Part shown: positions 47,738 through 61,000 of the stretch, piece after piece
How positions within the stretch are numbered: position 1 is the first letter of the stretch
Layout of the letters: each line of letters opens with the position of its first letter
Assembly: GCF_964355755.1 (NCBI RefSeq)
Contig: NC_092679.1
Location: forward strand, 11,956,932-12,020,931
Source of the DNA: Antedon mediterranea
Lineage: Eukaryota; Echinodermata; Crinoidea; Comatulida; Antedonidae
Direction: 5' to 3'
DNA: 64,000 nt
Notes under the pieces: generated by a model
Databases searched by the model: none
Told to the model about the DNA's origin: nothing
What the model saw: the letters and a program-made list of their open reading frames with translations, nothing else
Made by a program: the position numbers and the translations under genes

Positions 47738-47815
47738 ACGCTAACCAGTGAATACTAATGTTTATAAATGCTAACCAGTGAATACTAAAGTTTATGAATG
47801 TTAACCAGTACCAGT
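47738..47815. repeat. About 30-bp tandem repeat, 2-3 copies
   Basis: Copies of aacgctaaccagtgaatact followed by a short variable part; the third is partial (atgttaaccagta). Confidence 0.7.
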
Positions 47816-48119
47816 TTAATATTTGTTTAGTTACTAATGAGTGTATTTTGACGGGTCGAAAATATTACAGTAGGCTTATGCTAGGGATTTACCTGACAAA
47901 CAGTGGCAAATTAAGAAATAATGTTATAATAGCTATTCAATCATAGTAAGTTATGATGACAATATTTCATGCTTTCAGATTTGAATGAAATCTTGTTTCT
48001 GAATAAATCATCTCAAACACAGGTGAATCTCAGTGCTTATTGTTCATTATAAAAGATACTTTCCTTACAATTCAAATTGTTTTTACTGACTGACGCACAA
48101 GGAAGATATAGGGAATGAT

Positions 48120-49425
48120 CACATGGACAAGCTAAAAGCAACCAAAGGAAACCGCAAGGGCATCTTAACACTAGAGCCTTAGGTGGATTAAGACAACTCA
48201 TTGATAGCCAACCATCGGAGCAATAACTGCAGGAAGGACTATTAAGAGTTAAAAGAAAATTTGAAACAATTGAGCAATCTCATGCAGAGTTAGTCGAGTA
48301 GATAAATGATGATGATGATGAAATTCAAAAGGAAGAAGGATGTAGGTTAAGATGGCAAAAGGAATATATGGCAGAAGTCCATACTATCAAGACTGAATAT
48401 AAGACCAAAACAGTATCTTATAACAACCTCAGCAAAAGCAATTCAAGATGTTGAAACAGAAACATTAGAAAAGACTCAACCTGATACTATAGATAATGAT
48501 AAGGTAAACAATAGTGAAAATCATAATGTTGTAAGTCAAGATAATGTTGTTGAAGCTATAATGTTAACAATCACAATAATGTATTGATAAAACTGAAAGG
48601 AATTGGGATAGTCTAGTAAAGGCACTATTACTTCCCCGTCCCCCCTGAAACATTATGACGGGGACCCTGTATATTATCATTGCTTTAATTATAACTTCTT
48701 ACCAGAGCATGATGTCAGGAGTTAATGATGATAGTAAGTTGAACACCTTAATATTATTTTGTAAAGGTAAAGCTCTGGATGCAATTCAATTCTGTGTCAT
48801 GAAACCATCCACTGAAGGATTTAAAGCAGCTTGGACACCTTAAGGGAAATATTTGGTAATACAGCAATCATTGTCCAGGTATGATTTTGACTAGAGGAAA
48901 GGTGAATGTTTGAATGAGTTTTCAGATGACATTGAGAAAACTGTTATGAGACACTAAGTGAACTCGGTTATATATATATATCAGATGGAGACTGAAAGAC
49001 GGAGCCTATGATACACGCTTTATAATAGGTAAATCAAGAGTAGCACCGTTAAAGACACTTACTGTTCCGAGTCTGGAACTTCAAGCGGCTGTCGTAATAG
49101 CAGCTAGAATTAAAGCTGCAGTAACCGAAGAATTGACGCTGAGGTTCAATGATATTATCATGATGAAAGACAGCATGGTAGTTCTGGGTTGGATCTGGAA
49201 GCCCAGTAGTCACTTGAAATCATTTGTAGGCATCGGGGTAGCAGAGATTCAAAGCAAAACGGAGATGAAGAGTTGAAGACATGTGCCAGGCAGCGTGAAC
49301 CCAGCAGATGATGTTTCCCGAGGAATTCCAGTAGAAATCATAAATGGTCGATGGCTTAATGGACCCGAGTTCCTCCAACGACCCATGCAGAAATGGCCCC
49401 CACCCATGAAAGAATTGAAATAGAA
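48120..49425 (+). pseudogene. Second BEL/Pao retrotransposon remnant (gag start joined to RNase H region)
   Basis: Gag N-terminus (ILTRALGGLRQLIDSQPSE across a frame break, then a coiled-coil-like KRKFETIEQSHAELVE), the DUF1759 segment (DDSKLNTLILFCKGKALDAI, IFGNTAIIVQ) to about 48,890, then after a deletion the RNase H-like part ([53 protein letters not shown]). Protease and RT are missing, with several frameshifts. A different copy and strand from the 35-37 kb fragment. Confidence 0.8.
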
Positions 49426-49744
49426 AATAATAACATAAAATTATTAAATATATTTTTGATACTCTACATATATTGTTAAAACATTGATGAAATTGAATTT
49501 GTATTTTATATGCAAACGACCCCAGAGATCAGGGAACAGGCATAAGTTGATGTGGACCTCTAGTTATGAATTAAATCATGGAGTAAAATAGTTATATATA
49601 TATAGGTATTTATATATAGGTATTTATTCATATCATTAAAAAGCCGTTAAAATTCTTTAAAAATTCTTTAAAATGCCAAAAGACCCAGATAAACCAAAGC
49701 ATGCGGTAATTACTAATTCGTTAATTATTATTAATGTTATAAAC

Positions 49745-50000
49745 CTACAAGGTTTTAGTTTTAGAAGCTTCATTCATTCTATCAATAATGTTAGGGATGG
49801 TAGAGCGTTTCCAACGATTAGTTTTACACAAGGGGGCATCCAACAAATTAACATTTCTCAAATTGTAACCGCGGTTACGATAAGGGGGAAGCATATAACG
49901 ATAGAGTTTAGAGAGTAGTAGCCCCTTCCCAAATTTCATCATCAAGTTATCTCTTCTGGCTTCAAGGGAACATAATCCAGACATGGATAAAGCATTTTCA
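49745..50000 (-). pseudogene. LINE 3' end, minus strand
   Basis: Minus-strand peptide YENALSMSGLCSLEARRDNL, then MLPPYRNRGYNLRNVNLLDAP, and LCKTNRWKRSTIPNIIDRMN with a stop. The order LEARR...PxCKTNRxKRSxIPxII is typical of LINE ORF2 C-termini. Confidence 0.7.
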
Positions 50001-50104
50001 TAACTGATGTATGCGTATTCATTCAAATAAACGCCTCGCTTTAAATAACCTCCTCCCTCAAATAAACAGATATGGCTGGATATCATTATTAATTGAACAG
50101 TATT

Positions 50105-50232
50105 TTCGGTACCCCGTGACAGATTGCACCTCAATATATCACGATAATAACTTGTATTATAGGGGATTCAATATGTTACGGATTGTCTAGAATGTAAGTT
50201 ACCCCCGTGACGTGACCGATTGCACCCCCTAT
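50105..50232. repeat. About 95-bp tandem repeat, block 1 (2 copies)
   Basis: Two units ending tgacagattgcacc and cgtgaccgattgcacccc, with cggattgtctagaat between them. The same unit resumes at 50,930, so the block appears split by about 700 bp. Confidence 0.65.
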
Positions 50233-50929
50233 ATGTTATCACTTTGTATGTATTTTTTATGATAATTTTCCAAATAAATTCAAATCAAATCAAATCATTA
50301 AACAATCGTTTAATAGTACTTTTTTTCGTGTACGAAAAAAAAAATCTTTTCACGTTTGGAAAATATTGTTTTATACTATTGCTTTTGAAATATAACAGCG
50401 CCACCTATTTCTGACTTTCGCCGCGATTGAATGTTATGACTGGTTTCACGATGAAAGTACATTTTTTTAAAGATATTTATGTACTAATTTAGATCAAAAA
50501 GGCATTTAAATTAGCTTTAGATTGTTTTGTAGGAGTTTGAACAATTAATGGGAATATCTCTACATGCTAGGCTTAGGCTTGTTTGGCCGTTTGTTGACAA
50601 AATTAACACTACAGTAGGCGTGTTTATAAAATCCATATAAATATAATATTTAATAAATGAATAAATAAAATAAAAAATAATATATTATTATAAACCAAAT
50701 GTTACTGTTTTAATCAATGTGCATCAAATGTAGGCCTTTGGCTAGGCCTACCTTTTATTTAATTCAAATGACAGGAATCTATTTAGATGTTATATAAAAC
50801 AAATAATGAATATTATAATGGTACAAATAATGGCATTTGGTGAATGTAGAAAGTTTATATATCAATTACCCTTCCATTAGTTGTATCATTACACTCATAA
50901 ACATTTTTTATTTGTTTATTAACTATCTA
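50233..50929. other. AT-rich insert between two blocks of the same tandem repeat
   Basis: Starts near a short (caaat)n tract (50,277-50,297), as at some LINE 3' ends. Otherwise no coding segment was recognised. Confidence 0.4.
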
Positions 50930-51182
50930 TTATAGAGGATACAATATTTTAGGACTGTCTAGAATATAAGGTACCCCTGTGACAGATTGCACCCCCTATA
51001 ATGTAACAGTTATTAACTATATATTATAGGGGATACACTATTTTACGGATTGTCTAGAATATTAGGTACCCTGTGAGAGGTTGAACCCGCTATATTATAA
51101 CAGTTTATAATATCATACGGGATACAATATTTTACGGACTGTCTAGAATATTAGGTACTCCCGTAACCGATTGCACCCCAAA
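50930..51182. repeat. About 90-bp tandem repeat, block 2 (3 copies)
   Basis: Three units with gattgcacc or ggttgaaccc at 50,985, 51,079 and 51,169 (94 and 90 bp apart), each with ggacTGTCTAGAATAT-type cores and gataca(a/c)tattttac. Confidence 0.75.
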
Positions 51183-51214
51183 ATGAATATTTTACGTGTC
51201 TTTGAAGAACACCT

Positions 51215-51860
51215 TATTTTTTATTATTTTATTTATTTATTTGGTATAACACTCAAAATGCAACAAAAGTTGAAAATCTTATAAGTTTACAAAAAGTACA
51301 ACAATGAAAACAGAGATAAAGATATAAAACATATAGGCCTATACTAAAATTATAATAGAAGAGAACAAATTATTACATCTTACAAAAATATAATATTGCA
51401 CAAATTTTTAATGTTTGATTATTATTTGATCTAATTATTATAATTTCAGAAATATATACAGGTTTAAAATTATTCATTATTTATTATTTATAAAGTCCTC
51501 TTAAAAATTAAATTTAAAATGTCATTAATTCCAAGAATCAATATAATTACTGTATTACTATTTTCTTATTTAAAAGTCTTATTGCACAACGAAAAGTTGA
51601 ATTTCCATAACGGTTAGTCCTACATCTAGGAACACTGTACTTGTAGACAAAAAACACAAAGTCCTCTCGTGATGCTTGATGTTCTCAGGTATCCACGAAG
51701 TGAAACGCCCAGATTTTACCAGACTGTTTCCAAATTTGGCAAGAGGCCTACACTTAACCGTCTGTCTTGTAAAGATGCTACATTCAAGATTTCTAAAGTG
51801 TCTTGGTACCCCGTGTAGTTGTTATAGTCGATAATGATCTTAAAGGTTCTGATTTAACGT
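51215..51860 (-). pseudogene. LINE 3' end, minus strand
   Basis: The minus-strand peptide YKYSVPRCRTNRYGNSTFRC followed by AIRLLNKK is a typical LINE C-terminus, upstream of which frames are broken. The minus-strand 3' end is an (aaat)n tract at about 51,218-51,242. Confidence 0.6.
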
Positions 51861-52779
51861 GTTTTTTCAATACTAAAATATAATAGCATATAAAATTAAA
51901 CCAACCATCTAATTCTTATGCCCACCATGCTGGGGCTGAGAATATGCAGAATCGTTAAAATACAAATAGGTTTCAGTATTGGTAGTTACTAAAAGAGGTT
52001 CGAGGATGGGAAAATGAAAAGTACTTTAAAAAGGGTTAAAGGTGTTTACATTTTTAGAGTAAAATTTAGAGAGCGTTCGCCCTTACTAGTCATCATGCCA
52101 ATGCTACTACTGTCTTAATTTTTCTTAATATACATGGGACAAGGTACAGTAATAAGAATAACGTTTAAAAAATGTAATTCAACTATATGTGTGGTCTATA
52201 CAGTTTCTTAAAGGGACAGGTAGAACAAGTTCATATAACATGTCTTCTTTTTTTTGTAAACATTTTCTACTAATTTAGTTTAGAAATATTAATTATATTT
52301 AATAATACTACTCGTTTCTGCGCTTATTGTAGCTTTTTAGCGCTTCACCACGTATTTTTCGCGCCGCGCCTTTCAGACCGGCAGCCCAGAGACATTTGGT
52401 TAGATGAGCTAAGTACCAATATCTGGCTATTTAAGTGTGTTGGGGGTCACTTGAAGTCAATGAAAATGGGAGTCTGCCGGGTACCCCCTGCTGCGTCTAT
52501 ACCGGGGGGACCCCGAAACGTGCTAAAAAAATCGGTCCCGGTTAGATGAGAGAGATACCACCTAATTTGACCACCATGGGATGCCCATTGGCATCCTTAT
52601 ACCAGTATCATAAGCGACAGACTTTTTCTCTGGTGCAAAAGGCCCGCCAGACCCCCCGAGGGAGGGCCTAAAATGGGGTTAGCATAGATGAGTGAGGTAC
52701 CACTCAAAATTAATGCCAAATGAACAAGTTGTGTTCATACAATACTAAATGGATAACAACAGACTAATTGTCTGCTTCA

Positions 52780-53125
52780 CCGCAAGTGCCAGACACCCTA
52801 AAGTTAGACTCCCCAACTAGCCCAGCTTAGATATTGTAGATACCACCAGCAACCAATGTTATATGATAGCACATTGTAAGCAATACCAAATGACCTATTA
52901 CAGACTATCTGTACACTGCCTTGGCCCTGGCAGACCCCTCTAAAGTTAGACTAGAGACCCCCCTTTCCCCAACTATCCCAGCTTAGATATTGTAGATACC
53001 ACCAGCAACCAATGTTATATGATTTAGCACACCTTTGGCAGACCCCTCTAAAGTTCGACTAGAGACCCCATTTACCCCAAGTATGGCCTAGATTCGATAT
53101 TGTAGATACCACCAGCAGCTAAAAA
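52780..53125. repeat. Tandem units in the left foldback arm
   Basis: Two full and one partial unit marked by agatattgtagatacc at about 52,829, 52,985 and 53,094, with taaagttagact and cagacccctc. Confidence 0.7.
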
Positions 53126-53301
53126 AAACACCTAAAACAACATGTTTAATTGAATAAAGTTTAACTTTAATCGAACTAACACAAAACAATTGAAAATATA
53201 TCACATCAATGACGATAAAATGACCATTACCATTATAAAGGGAAAAATTGTTTAAGAGTTTCATTTAAAACTTATATAAGCCAAATATATATAACAAGTA
53301 G

Positions 53302-53412
53302 AGTACGGATTCGGGAAAATTTAGCATTCCTGCTAGATTTGTGAGGATCTGGAATTCCTTGCCTTTGAATTTCAAAGATACATTCGTCTGTAACTCTTGC
53401 GACCTATTTTAA
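53302..53412 (+). pseudogene. LINE C-terminal fragment in the foldback centre
   Basis: The plus-strand peptide GKFSIPARFVRIWNSLPLNF to a stop (TAA) carries the RxWNSLP block common at LINE C-termini. Confidence 0.5.
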
Positions 53413-53799
53413 TAGAAAGCTTACAGTAGTAATCACCTTATTCAAATTCAGGATTGTAGTAACTTAATCAAAAGTGATTTGGTTAATTAATAATTGGTAA
53501 TTTTAAATGCTGTATATTATCATAATCTTAATCCTGTATTCATATTTATATATATAAATCCAAAGGCAAATAACTGAAAAAATGACAATGCTGTGGGTAT
53601 CAGTGGCAGGATCTCAATGGTGATACAAAAAAAAAGCGAAAAGCTAAATCAAAAAGATAAAGTAAAACAGCCAGAAACGTTTCGTTTCGTTCGTTCGCTG
53701 GGTGGACAGGAATTAAAGAAATACAACAAAAGGAGACAGGGTAAAGTCTGAATAAGAGTAGAAAACATAGAAGGTAGCTTAGTAGAGATATAAACAATT

Positions 53800-54006
53800 T
53801 TGGAATGAAACTAAAAAACAGCTTAAATGGTGGTTATTATTGAAACTCTTACATTTTTCAGTAGAATCAATCAATGAACAAGTTTTGCAAGATTTGCCGC
53901 AAAGGTGACTGCCCAAATTTTGGCTGTCATGAGAGTTAATTTCACTCTTAAATTTGGATCTGACTAATATATCACGGCAGTGTACAGATAGTTTGTAATA
54001 GGTCAT
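53800..54006 (-). pseudogene. Penelope-like element fragment in the foldback centre
   Basis: The minus-strand peptide CRDILVRSKF, then GSHLCGKSCKTCSLI, matches the conserved RDxLVxSK ... GSxxCGxxxCKTCxxI segment between RT and GIY-YIG domains in Penelope-like elements. Only this segment is present. Its upstream end runs into the tandem unit of the right arm. Confidence 0.55.
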
Positions 54007-54440
54007 TTGGTATTGCTTACAATGTGCTAAATCATATAATATTGTTTGCTGGTGGTATCTACAATGTCTAAGCTGGGCTAGTTGGGGATAGAGGGGTCTC
54101 TAGTCTAACTTTAGAGGGGTCTTTCAAGGGCAAGGCAGTGTACAGATAGTCTGTATTAGGTCATTTGGTATTGCTTACAATGTGCTAAATCATATAACAT
54201 TGTTTGCTGGTGGTATCTACAATGTCTAAGCTGGGCTATTTGGAGGAAAAGGGATCTCTAGTCTAACTTTAGAGGGGTCTTCCAGGGCCAACACAGTGTA
54301 CAGATAGTCTGTAATAGGTCATTTGGTATTGCTTACAATGTGCTAAATCATATAACATTGGTTGCTGGTGGTATCTACAATATCTAAACTGGGCTAGTTG
54401 AGGGAAGGGGGTTCTCTAGTCTAACTTTAGGGTGTCTGGC
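53985..54440. repeat. Tandem units in the right foldback arm
   Basis: About 2.8 copies of a unit of about 158 bp, marked by ggtcatttggtattgc at 54,001, 54,159 and 54,318. They are the inverse of the units at 52,780-53,125. Confidence 0.75.
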
Positions 54441-54689
54441 ACTTGCATTAATTTTGAGTGGTACCTCACTCATCTATGCTAACCCCATTTTAGGCCCTCC
54501 CTCGGGGTAAAATTAGGTGGTATCTCTCTCATCTAACCTGGGCCGATTTTTTAGCACGTTTCGGGGTCCCCCCGGTCTAGACGCAGCAGGGGGTACCCGG
54601 CAGACTCCCATTTTCATTGACTTCAATTGTGACCCCCAACACACTTAAATAGTCAGGTATTGGTACCTAGCTCATCTAACCAAATGTCT

Positions 54690-55849
54690 ATTTATGCAGC
54701 TGTTATAATATTAAGACCGAATCATTAAGACACAGTTACCAGCGGTAGGTTATTGTTTACTACGGCTCAAAAATTGGATATTTGGAAACTCGAACTGGAC
54801 ATGCTCATTTCATTTAATTTATTTCGTCTTTTTATAAATAATAAAAAACCAACAGGTCACAAGGTACAGAGCACATTAGGGGGTAGACGGGATTGTCAAA
54901 AAGTGTTACAGTATTGGTTTACGATAAACGCTGGTTGTATACCACATTAGTTTGTCAACAATGGACATGTCAATCCTCGCTCTAAAACCGTTAGCCATCA
55001 TGAACCGTGGTGATGGTACTTTCGTAGGGCTATTAAAAAACCAGGATTAATGAGATGAAGTAAGCTGGCCACTAATCCATTTAAAAACGTTGAATCAACT
55101 TACACTTTTGACCATTTATTAGAAACAACTTGGTGATGCTTAACTTTGTACTTTGTACTTTATGCTTTCTAAATTTATACTAAAATACAATATATTAAAA
55201 ATACTGTACATATTAATATTCTGTACTAAAGCCGTATAATAAAGACTTTATGTAAGTATGAGCACTCTCCACCCGTGTGCATGATAAACTTTTGTTTTAA
55301 CATTATTGAGGGCCCTTTACATAAACATTCGAGAAAACAAACATAAAGCACAAACATCACAAAATAGAATACAGAAAGTTGAGGGGAAAAATCATTAATA
55401 CAAATTTGTTTATAAGACTATTTAACGGTTAAACGATGGAAAATATTATAATGATGAGAGTACCACGAAGCTAGGCCTACATAACCCATGGATTTCATAT
55501 CAAACAAGTAAATTGAGCGATACATTTTGATAACTTTCTGGTTCCTGTTTATAGAGGATATACAATTGTTGAAATTATTAAATAATATAAATTATATCTC
55601 CTTTTTTATATTTTAATTACCGTTATTATAAAACAAATCCAACATCATTAGGCCTACACAATAATATTACGCACTGATTCCTAGTACAATGGCCCACGAC
55701 ATTGATCTGATAATTATAAAATAAAAACTTTTTGGATATTAAGACCTATATAGATATTATAACTACTGTATCTTGTAAATACTTTTTATCTGGTTTTCAT
55801 TCTAAATGATAACTTATGTTCGCATGGTCTTTACCATTAAATTATCTTT
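54690..55849. other. AT-rich spacer downstream of the OATP gene
   Basis: No coding segment was recognised. Confidence 0.4.
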
Positions 55850-55855
55850 TTTATT
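55850..55855 (-). terminator. Candidate polyadenylation signal of the OATP gene
   Basis: AATAAA on the minus strand, about 58 bp after the stop codon at 55,913. Confidence 0.5.
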
Positions 55856-55912
55856 TCCAGAAAATTTTGTATTTAAAAAGTGATAACTGAGTGCTTAGGT
55901 ATTCTCATGCGA

Positions 55913-56208
55913 TCAATTCACTTCATTCTTCTTTATACTTTGTATGGTGACCATGCCATTATCATAACTTGCATCCTCGAGTCTATCAAGATCAAAGCTA
56001 GTTTTTCCCGGTGGCTTGTAAATAAATAACGCCAGAGAAAAGAAGCACAATGATATTAATTTTAAAGTTATCATTATTGCTAAAGTTAAATGACTAAAAC
56101 GTTTGTTGTCGTACAACCAGCAAGTTTTGGAACCGTCACACTGTGTTTCCCACAACAGACACTGGCTATCGATAATAGCACCGTACAAAATTGGTCCGGG
56201 AACATTGC
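55913..56208 (-). CDS. OATP exon 9: helix 12 and C-terminus
   Basis: Acceptor tgtttttag. Encodes NVPGPILYGAIIDSQCLLWE, CWLYDN, the last helix (LAIMITLKLISLCFFSLALF) and a cytosolic tail. The stop ends at 55,913. Confidence 0.94.
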
Positions 56209-57984
56209 CTAAAAACATTAAACAACAAGAAATTATTGTATAAAATATCTCCACATACTATCTATTTCCGAGGTATCATATGAATATTTTGGTAACACAG
56301 CATTACATGTTGTACCTGTATCATGTAAGTGTACATGCAACCAATTTCGAAACTTACCTAGCAATCGGACAAGAAGTGAACTTATTCCAAGCGCAAACGA
56401 CCTTTCATTCAATGGAACACACCTTTTAAAAAAAACACAGAAATTACACATATAGGTAAGGTGTTCCAACAACTGAAAATCAGACTATTTAGTAAACGGT
56501 TTATTGGTATAGTCTTCGGTAATCTGGCATCATTCTGGTAAACTAGTCGTCATTGAGTTAACAGTTAACTAGACTAATGACTATAGTTAACAGTTAAATG
56601 GTTAGTCAAATGACAAGATATCCAATTTACTAATGTCAGTTAACTTTGGATTTATAACTATAAATTGTCTGGTAGTTTTAACTTAACGTATTTACCTTAT
56701 GACACCAGTCATCCCAGGAACTAAAGCAAAAAGTGCTGACATAACCATCAATGTTATCAAAACAAAGAACACAGCTTGGTTGTCACAACTCACAGGACAT
56801 GCTTCATTGCTTGCAATAGGGGTTGTTGCATCCCAGTCATCCGGAGGGATCACGCAGGAACAGTCGTCATATGTTATTAACTGACAAAAAGCAATCATAT
56901 ATATTAAATCAGTTTTAAAAATTCCTATATATTAATTATAGAATATTTAATAAATTTAATTAAAGAGTAAAATAAAGAATATTTCATTCTGCTAAAGCGT
57001 GGTTCCCACGAGCGACGCAGCACAAGAACGTAACGCAACGCAAGTGAATTGACCAATCACAAGCGATGGCTTATTCGCTTGTAATTGCTAACTTTCTATA
57101 ACTTCGCTTGTCATTGGTTAAAACGATCGCGTTGCGTTTACGTCCTTACAGCTTGGTTCCCACTAGGGACGCAACACAATGACGTAGACTCATATTTATT
57201 TATTCATGCGTGCGTAGACACAACGCACGCGATTTGACAATGACAAGCGACAATTCCATCGTTGCGCTACATCGTTGGCTCTTGTGGGAACCAAGCATGA
57301 GGCAAGATGTTGTTAATTGGCTAATGTCTAATTAACAACTCCAAGTTACAATAAGTAACTGTTGATAATGCTAATAAAGATGAAACGTTACTTTATCCTG
57401 CTTATTTCGTTGTTTACATCCAGCGTGGCAGGCTGAATAGTACATTATGTTATCTGCACCACAAACCGGATCGTATGAGCCGGAGCATTGACAATCAGCG
57501 TTACAATTAGATGTTATATTTTGTGAGCTGCTTTCTTGTAGTGGTATACTTCTGTAATAACGTTAGATGAAAAATATTATATAAGTTTTAACTTTGCTAC
57601 AATCATTACTATTATCTCCGTCGTCACATCACTACAAATGGTTTACTAAGTAAAAGAATCCATCAGCCACAACCATCAACAACCATCCACCATCATTGTC
57701 ATCACCACCACCAACATTTCCATAATCAAAACCACCATCATTCCCCTCAATCATCACCACTATCATCAACATTACCATCATCATCACCACCATCATTTCA
57801 TCATCATCATTACCATCAGCACCAACATCATCATCACCACCATCATCAACATTACCATCATTGTCACCACCATCACCACCACCAACATTACCATCACCAT
57901 CATCATCATCATCATCATCACCACCATCATCAACATTACCATCATTGTCACCACCATCACCACCACCAACATTACCATTATCAC

Positions 57985-58016
<32 letters not shown>

Positions 58017-61000
58017 CCACCATCATCAACATTACCATCATTGTCACCACCATCACCACCACCAACATTACCATCACCATCATCATCATCATCATCATCA
58101 CCACCATCATCAACATTACCATCATTGTCACCACCATCACCACCACCAACATTACCATTATCACCATCATCATCATCATCATCTTCATCACCACCATCAT
58201 CAACATTACCCTCATTGTCACCACCATCACCAACATTACATCATCACCATCATAATCATCATCATCATCATCACCATCAACATTACGATTCTTTATTTTA
58301 ATTTGATCAGTCAAACAAAGCAGCTATGTGCCTGCTTCCTCCGTTGACAATTAAATAATGAACTTGTTCATGTCACTGTGAAAAAGATTAACGCTTCCAG
58401 TTTCAGCAACCGTTACGAATAACAAATTATACTAACTTGTTATTGTAATCCACAGTAACGCCTGCAAACTGGGCGTTAGGGCAGTATACTACGAAGGCAA
58501 GAAACATCACTGTTGAAATACTCAGACATATTAGAACAAACTTTAGAGCACCGCCAACATCTAATTTGAGTGTCTTCATAATCCATCCACCAAGAATGGA
58601 ACCAACCAATGCACACGGTATCACTATGAAACCTAATTAGAGATAATTTTTAGAACATCATCAGGATCAGAAATGCTAGAGCCTATAGCTAATGTGTACT
58701 GAGCAGGTTCCCTCACTCCAGACTCCAAAACCTTCTCGTAACTGATGTTATATAACAATAGGAGATAAATTCTTTGTTATAGGTCATGTAAACACAATGA
58801 CAAGATTAAGCAGCGTCAGTATGATGAATCTGATAATTACAGACAGCTAGTAAATTATTTGAGATGAAAAGGTATGAAACAACTGTGAACGTTTCGAGGT
58901 TGTTGAAACTTCCACCAACAAACCATTAGCATGTGAAAGTAAGTACGTTAAAATCTTAGAATAGAAAATCCTACAAATTGAGTTCAGCTTCAAATTTAGA
59001 GGCTTACGCATGTGCATCATTAAACACTAACAAGAAACGTTGTTTCAACAACATCAATGCTGGAACCTTAAAAAAACACAAAATAACCAAGAATAGGAAG
59101 CTTTAATGAATACATTTTTCACACAAAATGACATGTGGTTTGTATTACAAACATATAAGACTAATAAAATAAAACTTATTTCATATTTCACGCCAAGGAG
59201 CACCAACATGTGCAAACGTAAAAAAAAAAAGTAATGCATATCTTATTCAAAGTAAGTGATTAAAACCATTGAAGTAGTTAAAACACGATTACAATTACTC
59301 TTACCAATAATGATAGCAGCCTGGCTAGATGAAATACTGAACTGTGACTCCAAAAACTTGGGAATAAACGTTGACAAAGATGATAAAATACCAAATTCTA
59401 AAATAGCTGCTACCGTTATACACATGTACGGGCCATTACGACCAAGAGTTGCTACAGCTTTTGGAAAATCTTTGAAGCTGTTTCCGAAGCCAGCTCTGGT
59501 TTTAAACTCCACACCTCCGTGCGATTGTGATTTTCTTTCTGCTGCAATTTTCTCATGCCCTAAGGAATATAATTAGAATAAATCATATATGTTGATACTA
59601 AAAAGTGAGTTCAAGATGTGCATTTACTTCTCGTATTGTAACCAAAACATATTATTGTCCTTGTTTTATATTATGCTGTCCATTATCAGTAACGACAAAT
59701 TGAATTCATTCGTACTTTCCAGCAAATACTATCCATGTTACATGTACATTCACCCATAAGGAAGAGTACAATTACAAATTGTACTCTTCACTGATTCACC
59801 GACCAACCTTTTAATGAATAATGGGTATCCTGCTTCCTACGTATTTATACCGTTATGCATTACGTCATAAATCAATTAATCACGCATAACGGAGAATAAC
59901 TAGCGCCATCACATTACTTTGCGTTAGTCTATTTTATCCAGATTTAGTTTTTTCATCTATTAATCAATTTTTAAATCATGTTATAATAGCGTCGTTACCT
60001 TTGAGATATTTAGGGAAACAGAGAAAAGGAATAGTGATAGATAAACTGATAGCTCCTGTAATTAGGAAACCAATCCACCATGCTCCAACCCAAGTTGGAC
60101 TCTCTGGGGTAATACCAAACCTAATGAAAAAAAAAAGAATTTGTATACAAATGTTTCACATTAAACAATACAATCTATGCAACTAATGGAATAGTGCCAT
60201 TTTTTTCTAAACAAATTTAGAATTTGATATTTCTATATGATGTGGTAATTTATGTCAGTGCCACGTGCATTTCCATATGCGAATTAATTCGTGCGAATCG
60301 AAGGCGGTTGAATAAATTATACGTATAGTATGCAAATTTATATTCCCATCTTCCAAATCTCTTTCTGCGACGAATTATTGTCTAGAGTTCGTTCGAATGG
60401 TTTTAAAGTTTGCGAAAACAACAATTGCGCAACCAATCACATCTCTTTTCTTCTTTTTCGTGAAATCACCCACCTTTATTGTAAATTCTTCTATTCTCAT
60501 TTACATAGCATAACTTGGTATTATACAAGTATTCTATTACAATCAATAGAAACCGATGTATAATGTTCATAACATGTCAATCTTAAAACGATCAAGTTAC
60601 ATTTTTGGCATAAAGATAAATAGACTCTTTACAGATGAAGAACCGTTTATTAAAAAATTAGTGAAATATATAATATATACATATTTTATATTTAAAAGTG
60701 CACTGTACAATCAGTAAATGAGTTGCTTCACGCTCATGCAGACCCGATAAAAGGTATTCGCTCTTGTAGTGGAATTATTTATCTGCCTTGGATTCCCGTG
60801 AGTAAATTTCTTTATGGCTTAAATGATCCACTACACATTGTTGATAGCACAAATCTGTGGTTGATTGTGTTTGATCAAAGAACGTATAACACAAGAATCT
60901 CCTGTTCTTCAAATTGTATTCAAAACACAGTACCGGAAGTACAGGGTTAAAAGGTAAAACTGGGCGCCATTTCACAGCATGGAGCAGCGCCCCCTCCAAA

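Larger units (their letters stand above)
52390..54689. mobile_element. 2.3-kb foldback element with tandem-repeat arms
   Basis: The left end agacatttggttagatgagc and right end gctcatctaaccaaatgtct are exact inverse copies. Inverse similarity extends through ggggaccccgaaacgtgcta. Each arm continues into tandem repeats of about 158 bp (left 52,780-53,125, right 53,985-54,440) in opposite orientation. The 860 bp centre holds a LINE-like and a Penelope-like fragment. The layout (inverted arms built of tandem units around a variable centre) is that of foldback transposons. No clear target duplication was found. Confidence 0.75.

Noticed and set aside
48845-48885. Copy of the aatatttggtaatacagc hairpin element
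   Set aside because: Here the similar sequence encodes the FGNTAI segment of BEL/Pao gag, so the match is coincidental.
57793-58314. Ser/Pro-rich and Met/Val-rich ORFs
   Set aside because: Pure products of the CAT/CAC trinucleotide array in an OATP intron, open on both strands.
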